64,000 bases of DNA, from positions 2,046,001 to 2,110,000 of the forward strand of contig CM063243.1 in assembly GCA_032158295.1 (NCBI GenBank), written 5' to 3'. A program made the translations under genes and the position numbers. Within the stretch, counting starts at the first letter, position 1; every line of letters starts with the position of its first letter. The stretch comes from Pycnopodia helianthoides. Lineage: Eukaryota > Echinodermata > Asteroidea > Forcipulatida > Asteriidae. Below are positions 10,601 to 18,700 of this stretch, in pieces. The notes under the pieces are model-generated. The model made no database searches. It had not been told where the DNA came from and was given only the letters and a program-made list of their open reading frames with translations.

Positions 10601-11721
10601 CTCTCCCAGTAGCCCTCGTCAGACACGAGGTGGGCTACAACTTTCAGAGGAAGGTTGGTGGAGATCTTCTCCAAGACTTTAGATTTGTACTTGGGAAGAA
10701 GTTCATCTAGCTTAGGATGCTCTGAAAAAAAGGAAAAATAAACATTCTTTAATGAGTCTTATAAACGAAAAAGACGTATATCGCGTCATGCTCAAAATGT
10801 CCAATACCAGCTTCTGGAAAGTCACTTTCAAAATGTCCAATACCAGCTTCTGTATCTACTTCCTTGTTCTAGATACATTTCTCAATTTAGATCTTGTGAT
10901 ACACTAATGTCAAACAGGAAGAGTCCTGAGACAAGATTCCGAATGGTATCTTGAAGCCTCTCTCACCAGCACACAAAAGTTTGTGGTGTTTCTCATTTTT
11001 ACTGTGGCACTTAACAAGAAGAAATCAGGTGATCAGCTGAAAAGTTGCAAGCCTGTCTGACAAAGTCTGAGGGTTTTGAGGCCATGCATGGTGAGGTATC
11101 AAATGTATATTCAGTTTGCGGTAACACCATGTGTATCTACTTTGCTGTGTAGATTTCGTTCTTTTGAGAACTTGTCTTGCTATTTGTTCTACTGCCACGG
11201 AGGAGATTTCAAAATTCGGGAGACAACTTAGTTCTGAAAAGATAGGTCTATTATGGTTGATAGATGTTGAATGCTGCAATCAAAATAAGAAAAGTTGATT
11301 TTGTTGTATTTTCAATGCTATCTGCCTGATTTTGACAGTATTGACAAAAATGTTTTTTATGAGGATGAGTACTGATATAAGTTATATAATCAGCAAGCTT
11401 TAAAAATGATTGTTTAAAATGATAATTGCAAAATGCATAACACCCTGTAGATTTACCTGCAAAGTTATTGACGATGTGGGTGACACACAGCTCTGTCAAG
11501 AGAGGTACGGTTGCCAAAGACCATTCAGGGTCCTCGGCAATAATACGACGCATATTACGATTATCAGCGGCCGGGTTGCTCCTGGCACTGGTGAGGGGTG
11601 AAGGCAGTGACTTACGCCCTCCGCTGCGTACTCCTCCAGGTTTACTCGCATTGTTGTTGATGTTGACATCTTCCTTGCTGTGCGTGCTACCCTGATCTGT
11701 GATTGGTGGCTCGGTTGTCAT
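1465..11721 (-). CDS. TCTE1: TCTE1/DRC5, LRR subunit of the axonemal nexin-dynein regulatory complex (4 exons)
   Basis: Four exons on the minus strand (11457-11721, 9864-10721, 8752-8915, 1465-1647) join with matching phases (1, 1, 0) and GT/AG borders to give 490 codons including stop. The 489 residues match the roughly 500 usual for TCTE1. Residues 58-88 carry the family's RRIIAEDPEWSLATVPLLTE block. About 90-240 is the TCTE1 N-terminal region with a WxxCCxxRW/WKRxFFERHLE segment. From about 234 to 470 run leucine-rich repeats of the LxxLDLSxNxxGDxGAxxI type. The C-terminal LRLTEVGQESEY segment is also family-typical. In other animals the protein is a DRC subunit between outer doublets and is needed for sperm and ciliary motility. 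The ATG has A at -3. Intron 3 is about 7.1 kb and full of repeats. A possible X-box lies in the shared upstream region. Confidence 0.93.
1648..2044. other. TCTE1 intron 3, 5'-most stretch on plus strand
   Basis: Intronic DNA. A short AGCGCTTTATCT...CAAAGCACTT piece near 1838-1867 and a GTAAGGGTTTTACAAAGTG piece near 1923 resemble SINE tail fragments. Otherwise nothing is recognisable. Confidence 0.35.
2045..2384 (-). mobile_element. SINE with class II tRNA-like head, family A (minus)
   Basis: Read on the minus strand, the 5' end shows an A box (TGGCCGAGTGG) and a perfect B box (GGTTCGAATCC) about 45 bases apart, as in a Leu/Ser-type tRNA. A conserved body follows (CCCAGGGGTATAAATGGGTA, then TATACTCCCCAGGGAGCTGA). 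Its 3' end is an AT-rich TATAGCGC tail. It is non-coding and pol III-type. It lies in TCTE1 intron 3, in the opposite orientation to the copy at 3138. Confidence 0.85.
2385..3137. other. Intronic DNA between two inverted SINEs
   Basis: No repeat or gene is recognised. An open frame on the minus strand at 2622-2966 has no family features. A T10 run and a G8 run near 2990-3020 are the only simple tracts. Confidence 0.35.
3138..3480 (+). mobile_element. SINE family A, second copy (plus)
   Basis: It has the same body as the copy at 2045-2384 (CCCAGGGGTATAAATAGGTG, then CCCCAGGGAGCTGAGA, then TAAAGCGCATTGATAC) but in the opposite direction. The tRNA-like head is more decayed: the B box reads GTTCAAATCGC. 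The two copies could pair as an inverted repeat across about 750 bp of intron. Confidence 0.8.
3481..3829. other. Intronic DNA, no gene seen
   Basis: It contains a C10 run near 3531 and a small duplicated GGCCTCCGT motif near 3660. Nothing else is recognisable. Confidence 0.3.
3830..4093 (-). pseudogene. Unidentified coding-like open frame nested in TCTE1 intron 3
   Basis: This 87-codon open frame on the minus strand ends in TGA and has coding-like codon choice. It contains the segments GPKKKPIGNVLSWFFFEDF and NELGFYKCLGKTPALVKLL. It has no ATG near its start: the frame opens directly after TAG. It is therefore a piece of something larger, either an exon of an unseen gene or the remnant of a retrocopy or transposon. 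I do not recognise the family. Confidence 0.3.
4160..4330. mobile_element. Short fold-back element
   Basis: ACACTGATGTGTGGCAGCAC and its near-complement face each other across about 60 bp (4215-4320). The same terminal motif recurs near 4755 (CACAGTGCTTAGCACACATC). It is probably a small non-autonomous hairpin element. Confidence 0.5.
4331..4654. other. Intronic DNA, no gene seen
   Basis: A 64-codon open frame on the plus strand at 4357-4551 has no recognisable domain or splice context. Nothing else stands out. Confidence 0.3.
4655..4795 (+). mobile_element. tRNA-derived SINE fragment
   Basis: GTGATCTAGTGGTATGACAT resembles a tRNA A-box region, and GAGTTCAAATCCC about 35 bases later is a B box. 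The tail ends with CAGTGCTTAGCACACATCAGG, shared with the fold-back at 4160-4330. A functional tRNA is unlikely because the arms do not pair well. Confidence 0.55.
4796..7224. other. TCTE1 intron 3, mostly unique sequence
   Basis: No exon or repeat family could be supported over this 2.4 kb. An open frame on the minus strand at 5829-6095 lacks splice sites and family features. A CTCF-like motif at 6560-6572 is listed separately. TGACGTCA occurs near 6287. Confidence 0.35.
6560..6572 (+). promoter_or_regulatory. CTCF-like motif
   Basis: ACACTAGAGGGCG matches the vertebrate/insect CTCF core CCASYAGRKGGCR at all but the first position. Echinoderms have CTCF, but its motif there is assumed to be conserved. 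One match in this much DNA may be chance. Confidence 0.2.
7225..8726 (-). repeat. SINE whose B-box segment has expanded into a 93-bp satellite (15 copies)
   Basis: On the minus strand the left edge (8650-8726) is a tRNA-like SINE head (GTCGTGGCCGAGCGGTCAAG). The right edge (7225-7350) is the normal SINE body (AAGGTGATGCGG, CAGCCACTGCCAGAAACACC). Between them a 93-bp unit repeats 15 times; the motif ACAAGAACTT falls at 7368, 7461, 7554, 7647, 7740, 7832, 7925, 8018, 8111, 8203, 8296, 8389 (variant), 8482, 8580 and 8673. Each unit holds the B-box-like GGTTCAGGTCCCGGTCATG and a CTTAAGCAAGACACTTA block. Two 371-bp four-unit blocks (7554-7924 and 7925-8295) repeat in detail. It lies in TCTE1 intron 3, next to exon 3. 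Confidence 0.92.
8752..8915 (-). CDS. TCTE1: TCTE1 coding exon 3
   Basis: This 164-bp exon lies between acceptor TCGTCCAG|GTGGAC and donor GGACCT|GTAAGT. It codes residues 375-429 with two LRRs, including LEELNIGSNELTEPTAA and LRRVNLSCNRLGP. It leaves in phase 0. The splice to exon 2 falls inside an LRR (NRLGDE-GGQSL), as expected for this repeat type. Confidence 0.93.
8916..9863. other. TCTE1 intron 2
   Basis: A 948-bp intron between GTTAGT and TCGTCCAG on the minus strand. No repeat family or nested gene is recognised. The region 9420-9600 is more CpG-rich than its surroundings, but no function is visible. Confidence 0.45.
9864..10721 (-). CDS. TCTE1: TCTE1 coding exon 2
   Basis: An acceptor with a T-rich tract (TTTTTTTCAG|AGCATC) opens this 858-bp exon. 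It codes residues 89-374 and enters and leaves in phase 1. The join restores the sequence NFAEHPKLDELLPKY. It holds the N-terminal TCTE1 region and the first five or so LRRs. An acidic linker (EDVSDAGSDAG) near residues 205-215 is lineage-specific filler. The donor is GAAG|GTTAGT. Confidence 0.94.
10722..11456. other. TCTE1 intron 1, with a small duplication
   Basis: The intron contains a short tandem duplication of TCAAAATGTCCAATACCAGC at about 10791 and 10829. Nothing else is recognisable. Open frames crossing it continue from exon 1 by chance. Confidence 0.45.
11457..11721 (-). CDS. TCTE1: TCTE1 coding exon 1
   Basis: It begins at an ATG in a good context (AACCATGA) and codes residues 1-88 plus one base. 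Residues 1-55 are a low-complexity Asn/Gly/Ser/Pro-rich leader and the conserved RRIIAEDPEWSL block follows. The donor is GCAG|GTAAAT. The reading frame continues past the donor by chance, but family similarity stops there. Confidence 0.92.
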
Positions 11722-12663
11722 GGTTACTGATTGAAGATTATGGTCCTGGGTATTGCAGTGAGGGACGTAAGATTCAGCTTGATCAGATCAGAATTAAATT
11801 CTAGTCTTTCAAAACACAGAATAGGTAAACTCACATCAAATAATTCTTGAAAATATTTAGCATTTTGCTAAGACATTCACCAGTTCCACCTGGCCCATGC
11901 CCTTCCCTCACCTGTCGACCCAGTCACAACTAACTGACCAATCCAACCTTTTTCTTTATTCAGAATTATTTAAACTTCCCTGTATCTGACATACTCATAT
12001 CTGTGTGACTCGTTTGTACCTGTGATTGTAACAAGACACAACTGACAGTGATACAGTGAGTGACAGTGTAAGTCTGAATTGAATTAAATTTACTTGGAAT
12101 AAAAACAGCAAGAAACATGGCAAAAGCCTAACAATAACATCAATACTCAACTGTGTCAACCTGGTCAAACATGTCAAACAAAATCAATAATTTTGATAAG
12201 TTTTTGTGCTGACTTTTTTGTTCTTGTCATGATAATGTTATTGTTAGCGATAACCTCTAACCAAAAACCTAACATCTCTACATTAAAATAGCATTGTAAA
12301 TTTTCAGATTGTCGTTTAAATGATTTACATACCGTCAAAAATATCAGAGCAATTTAGCCGGCAGCACACTCAATCTAGATCTACAAATGTAGAAACTTGT
12401 TTTGGTTGCCTAACAACAAGAGATAAAGCGCCCTCTTTGGATTGAATTTAGTAAGTTGGGACTTCGCATTAAATACAATTGTAAATCTTTTATACTCGAT
12501 ACATGCTATTAATAAAATAAACATTGCTTTTTTTTTTAAATATGAAACTTTTAAGATGTTTTTATATTTATTTTGTTGTCTTTTGTTTTTAATTTTGTGT
12601 TGTTTAAAATCAAACATTGTTTTCATTTTTTTAACATTTTGAAAGAGGTTACAAACATGAAAG
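11722..12663. promoter_or_regulatory. Shared divergent promoter region of TCTE1 and the plus-strand gene
   Basis: These 942 bp separate the two start codons. They are AT-rich and not a CpG island, with no clear TATA box. They include an RFX X-box match (listed separately) and a short motif GATAAAGCGCCCTCTTTGG near 12422. A divergent layout with one compact intergenic region is typical of co-regulated ciliary genes, but the promoter role is inferred. Confidence 0.5.
12405..12417. promoter_or_regulatory. RFX X-box candidate
   Basis: GTTGCCTAACAAC fits RYYNYY-N1-RRNRAC at every position. RFX factors drive ciliary genes in animals through X-boxes. It lies about 250 bp upstream of the plus-strand start codon and about 680 bp upstream of the TCTE1 start. 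A poorer match, GTAACCATGACAAC on the minus strand, overlaps the TCTE1 start codon at 11714-11727. Spacers of one to three bases are known, two being commonest. Confidence 0.55.
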
Positions 12664-12735
12664 ATGGCAGCTTCCATGTCAAAGTCAGGAGAACAAACCA
12701 AGCTGCCTTGCATTTCACATGAAAAAGAGAGCTTG
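12664..12735 (+). CDS. Unknown divergent gene, exon 1
   Basis: It codes 24 residues from ATG in AAGATGGCA and ends at GAGAGCTTG|GTACGC, phase 0. A second in-frame ATG four codons on could also be used. The 5' UTR is not defined. Confidence 0.6.
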
Positions 12736-15700
12736 GTACGCAGCTAATGCTGGTCTAAATATTGAGATTTTACCGCAACTTTGGAATTATACTATAGTCT
12801 TGCTATAGTCTTTCACACTGCACTGCTCAAATTTAAATAGTGATCATTACTAGTTCGTGTCCCCTCGACGTTCGTACAACTACAATGTACGTCCACCGCA
12901 TCCATACATACAGTCAGTCACAGCACAGCCATGCACACAAGAACTGAACTGGACTGTGGACAGTGACGCTGGCGCCATGCGGGTCACAACACAGTATTGA
13001 GTCGACTCGTCCATCCCGAAGTGTTTGGCTGTTTCATTCACGCTCATAAAGTCATCACCATCATGGTATCAGTTTCATTGGTATGATGGGTATGTTAACT
13101 AAAAAATGTGATTGTTTTTTTTATAAATTATGAACTTGAATGCACCCAAAGTCAAAATGATTATCCATCCTGGTCGTTGGTGTCACCGGTGTCCAATCGG
13201 ATAACAGAAAATTTGTTCATAAACTAAAACTAAACCATCTGTCCCACGACACATTTTAACAAGACCCTCTTTTACTTAGAACTGAAACTCATTCACTGAA
13301 AGGGTCTTGTCTTAAAGGAACATTACAGAATTGGTAAGAAAAAATCTTGTAAAATATACTTTTTGATCACAGTATTACATAAAACTTACCTGGTCTAATG
13401 ATGATGATAGCAGAAAACATCCCTTGAAATATTTCTGTCTGAAATGCCATAATTTGATGAAAATGAATAACTAATTCCGATTGGAGTTTATCGCTCAGTG
13501 AGCGTTTATTCATTTGTTGAAGCTATATGATTTCCGCGCAAATGTGTAATCAGTTTTTCACTATTTTCTCGTGACCCAGATGGCCGATCGATCTCAAACT
13601 TCTACAGGTTTGTCAGTATATGTGTATGGTGGATTACATAAAGTGCTTACACTGCCAGCAACTGTTTTGTTAGCAAAAACCAATTCTGTAATGTTCCTTT
13701 AATAATCATAGCTCTTTCATTAGGCAGCATAAAATCATGTTCATTGAAAAATAAATTCCTGATCACTTATTGTCTTGCACATTGTTCTCTTTTGTATAAA
13801 TTACAACTGTCAATAAACAGCTAGGTTCTAGATATTAGGAACAACAGCGCGGCACTGCGCATTCTGCGGTTTGTGCAGATAGATTGGCTCTGCACATAGT
13901 CATTTTAACGGTTGCATCCCCAACTTAACCCTAACCAGTCATCTCGCCCCCCGGCAAATTCGCCCCCCACAAAGTCGGCCCCTGCAAAGTCGCCCCCAGC
14001 AAGCTCGCTCCCTCCAGGTACAAACTCGCCCCCCTCACAATTAACTTACACACAATGTCGCCCCCTACTAAGTGGCCCCCCGCCAAAGTCACCCCCTAAC
14101 AAAGTGGTCCCCCGACACAGTCGCCCCCCGACACAGTCGCCCCCCCCATGGTTATGACCAAGCGCAGTGGTCCCAGCATGCAGCACCCCAAAAAGAGCAT
14201 GCAGTACCAGAAGTGATGGAGCATGTAGAAGTTAAAGTGTAAAATTAATTATCCATGTGTTTTTAATAATTTTCTTTTTGGGGAGAGTTTCTTCTTAAAG
14301 GAACAGTACACGTTTGGTAGTCGGAGCCTACTGATTGTGTTAATCCTGACATAAAATAAAACTAACCTGTGAAAATTTCACTTCCAAAGGTGGTCGCGTT
14401 TTTATGATATCACCGAAAAACCGGAGCGAATATTTCCGCGCAGAAAGAAAATTCCCCATAGGAATACACAGTCTGACTGAGAAGCGTTTCGACTGGAAGA
14501 GGTGGTTATGAGTGCAAATCGACTGAAGTCACCTATAAAGTTAATGTAATTTAGGGTTTCATTGAAAACATTCGTGTTTTGAAGGCGTACCATATGAGGA
14601 TGATACATGTACCTCCCGGTCACAAAGAGTAGATTCCTGAGACCTTTATCCGCACCCCTAGGGTTTTGATAAAGTGCTATTTAAGAACCCAACATTATCA
14701 CTATCCCTGAGTGGGATAAGTTGGTCTTAACATTTCAACTAGCCTGCTGTGGTCTTGATCAGGAAACTAAATGACTTGGTGTCAATATTTATCTTTGCAG
14801 AAGTGAAAACCCTGACGACATGTTCAAATGGCCCTCTCTCTCACCCTGCCTGCCGCTTGGAGGTTCCCATGGATAAGTACGTACTGGAGAACATGTCACT
14901 AATTGGAACCTACAAAAGCACTGCATTGTCAGCAAACGTAGCCAGACCATGTACATTTGCAAAGACAATGACATGAAAATCAATATGAAGGTAACATGAT
15001 CATAATGCATTGCATTTCTTAATTAACTTACAGTCTTGAATGGGAAAGGTTACAGTCCAGGGGCATGTTTTGGCAGTCCTGACTGGAAACATGTTTGATG
15101 TGCAGACATTGATTATATATTTTTGCTAGTTTGGTTGTGAAAACCGGAGAGCCCGGAGAGAAACCTGTTGCACAGGAGAGAACCAACGCACTATACATGT
15201 ATGACCTTAGCTGGGAATCGAACCACGGCAAGAGTGGCAGGAGGCGAGTGCTTTTTGCACAAGCCACCCATGCTTAACTGGTTGTTTGTATAGAGCTTTT
15301 AAGGTCTTTCTTCCCTTTCTATGGTAGAATTTGAGCCTATGAGATAGTTTTGCATAAATTAATCCCCGAGTCAGCCTCCAAGCAAACTTGGGTTAATGGT
15401 AACCTGTCTTGGTCCTGAAGAAGTGGGAGTGAGGTAAGTTGGTTTCAACTAGCATGCTCTTTTCATCAGAAAACTAAACGATTTAATGTCGGTTTTTATC
15501 TTTGCAGCAGCGACGACCCTGGCAGCATGTTCTTATGGCCCTCTCTCGCCAGGCCTGCATCTTTGAGGCTCCTGTAGATGTGTATGTTCTGGAAAATATG
15601 TTCCCATCTGAGTACCAACAAAATACTGCATTGTCAGGCCATGTATCGTTGATCCCTCAGCAAGGTGGATAAAGACAATGTCATGAAAACCATTATGAAG

Positions 15701-18700
15701 GTAACATGATCGTATACAGATGCATAATACATTTCTTCATTATCTTGAATGGGAAAGGTTACAGCCCAGGGGCATGTTTTCCGACTGGAAACATGTTTAA
15801 GGTGCAGTCTCGGTTAGCTGATGCAATCAAACATTTACTGAGTTGTTGGTTCAGTTTAACTTAGTTTCAAGATGTTGGATAAAGACAATGACATGAAAGT
15901 CAATATGAAGGTAACATGATCGTATACAGATGCATTGCATTTCTCTATTAACTTTCAATCTTCAAATGGGAAAGATAACAGTGCAAGGATGCATTTTGGC
16001 GACCCCAACTGGAAATATGTTTGAGGTGCAGTCATTGGTTAAAGGAACATTACAGAATTGGTAAGAAAAAAACTTGTAAAATATACTTTTTGATCACAAA
16101 TTTACATAAAACTTACACGGTCTAATGATGATGATAGTAGAAAACATCCCTCAAAATATTTTTGTCAGAAATGCCATATTTGATGAGAAATCAATAGACC
16201 AATTTTTCGATTGGAGTTTATCGCTCAGTGAGCGTTTTATTCATTTTGTTGAATCTATATGATTTCATGCAAATGTGTAGTCGGTTTTTCACTATTTTCT
16301 CGTGGCCCAGAGGGGCGATCGATCTCAAACTTCTACAGGTTTGTCAGTTTATGTATATGGTGGATTCCATAAAGTGCTTACACTGCCAGCAACTGTTTTG
16401 TTAGCAAAAACCAATTCTGTAATGTTCCTTTAACTTTCAATCTTCAAATGGGAAAGATAACAGTGCAGGGGTGCATTTTGGCGACCCCAACTGGAAATAT
16501 GTTTGAGGTGCAGTCATTGGTTAAATATTTTCGAAAGTTTAGTTGTGCCGTTGTGACTTATAGCTGTTCCAACCAAACTGAAACCGAGTTGTTGACTCGG
16601 TTGAACTTAGTTTCAAGATGTTGGATTTTACAGACTTAAATAGATGTATTTTCAACAGTGACTAAAAATGTGTTACTCTGCTAGCTCTCCTAATGTGAAT
16701 AGGAAAGTCATTGCAGAGGTAAGGGGCAGCACTAACAAAAGCACGATGGGTATAGAGTAGTGTACTGAACTCGTCTACACTCTTATTTCACTGTTTTTAT
16801 CACTGGCAGTATTAATCACAGGTAAAGATAAAGAAGAATTAAAGAATTTTGGGTTGAACAACGACAAATGTACGGAGCTATGTAGCTAGCCCTTAAGTTT
16901 GTGGTCTCCCTATTTCTCAGTAGTCTTCGTTTGGGGTGCCAGTCAGAAGCCATTCAACCTGTAACTGCTGCTTCCCAGGCTGTATCATAATTGGGTGTGA
17001 TCCCTGGCTTAACGTTGCCAGTCTGGATTTAAAAAATTAAAATGACAGATAAACATCGAATTAAAAAAAATGCAATGAACTTTTGTTGGAAAAAATTGTA
17101 ATCGGGCCATTTGGGTCGTTTAATTTAAATTTAATTTAACATTGGACGGGATCAAAATTTGTATATAACGTGTTTTTGTTTTTTTTATGGTTACAGAACG
17201 GAAGATGCTGTTGACCAAGTGGGTCTGGTTGAAAAGGAGAAAGTAGAAAATGCAGATTCTCTGAGTCTGGATGGAAAGTTTGATGGGTGTGTAAACCAAC
17301 AAATGGCTGAAACGACTCATGTGCATGCTGATAAGAATACTGTGTTTTGATTAAAGAGGCAATAACAGTTTGGTGAGCGGTCTTCACTGTGTGGTAATGA
17401 CCGGGCTGGCGGCTAGCCACTGTTAATGGACCGAGCCGAAGGAGAGATCTATTAACAGCAGCCAGCCACAAACAAAGGTCATTACCACGTGGTGAAAACC
17501 GACTCCTCACACTGATATTGCCATTAATAAATACCTTTAAAAAAAAAATGGTAAAAATCATCAGAAAATGTGTAAATTTTAGCACATCGCATAAAGTAAT
17601 TTTACCTAACAATTTGCTTGTTTAAAACACATGTACAACATTGGTAATTTTCAAAGATTAGTAAAAAAGGAAAAAAAAACATTATATATTTCACTGTTTT
17701 CAAACATCAAATTTTATCACCAGTGATAAAATAGTTTTACTCATTTCCTAAAAACTGTTGCATTTCAAGCAAAACTATTTCAAAGGAAGTTTTCTATCAT
17801 GACCATTTTTACACCGTGTAAGTTAAATGCAAACCTGTGAACATTATTTTATATTTTTAATCTTATCAATGTTGTACACACCCTTTAAGGGTCATAAATT
17901 CGCTAGTTCATAGAGTCGTCCCATGTGACCAGTCTTCGACTAATCAGAGTGCACAAACTCTCCAAAGTGTTTTATTAATAACAATGTGTGTAGCTGAGAA
18001 GACCATGTGCGGATTGATTTGTTGAATGCCACATCCACTAGCTGTTGAAGTGCCTCCTGCACGCTAGCTGATAAGAACATGGGTTGATCGATTTTCTGGT
18101 TGTGTCAGCAACTGGCTGTTGAAGCATACGCTGCATAGTACTTGGCAAGAACATACATAGAATAATAATTTGTTGAATGTAACATCAACATTCACATTTT
18201 GTTGGAACTCAATGTTCAACATGAAATCCATAACCTTTTGTAGTCAATTGGTCTTTTTATGCATAGACATCTTCCCGTCGCAATCTTTAACAATATAACT
18301 AGTTTTTATATAGTGGTTTATATACGGGCTTCTCAAAGCATTTTTTTTTTGCGGGGGGGGAGGATCAGAGGGAGTTTTTGAAATATGAGACCCATTTATG
18401 TAGCACCTTATAAGGGTTAACAAGGTGCTTAGGCACATTCAGCAGCCACTGCCAGAAACACCAGGGCAAGCCCCTTGTCTTAGTGAGAAGTGTTTAAACG
18501 TCATTACACAATTCGCGGGACCTACGGTTTACGTCCCATCCAAAGAACGAACCAATAATGGTTATTGTAAGTGTCTTGCTTAAGGACAAAAGTGTCAAGA
18601 CTGGGACTTGAACCCACAGTCTGCTGATCAGAAACACCAGAGCTGTAGTCCAGTGCGCTTGACCGCTCAGCCACGACGCACCATTAAAAGATAAAATTGT

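Larger units (their letters stand above)
14755..16600 (+). repeat. Local tandem duplication carrying exon 2 of the unknown gene
   Basis: A unit of about 700 bp is present as copy 1 (14755-15115) and copy 2 (15450-15830), including exon, acceptor, donor-like GAAG|GTAACATG and intron (GAATGGGAAAGGTTACAG). A third, partial copy (15880-16038) lacks the exon body and a fourth fragment follows at 16434-16600. Copy 2 keeps the intact exon 2 and copy 1 is dead. It arose by local tandem duplication after the gene structure was fixed. Confidence 0.75.

Noticed and set aside
11251..11456. Continuation of TCTE1 exon 1 past 11,457
   Set aside because: Family similarity stops at the GCAG|GTAAAT donor, and exon 2 joins there in phase.
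13912..14157. A Pro-rich protein
   Set aside because: It is a translation of a C-rich minisatellite inside an intron.
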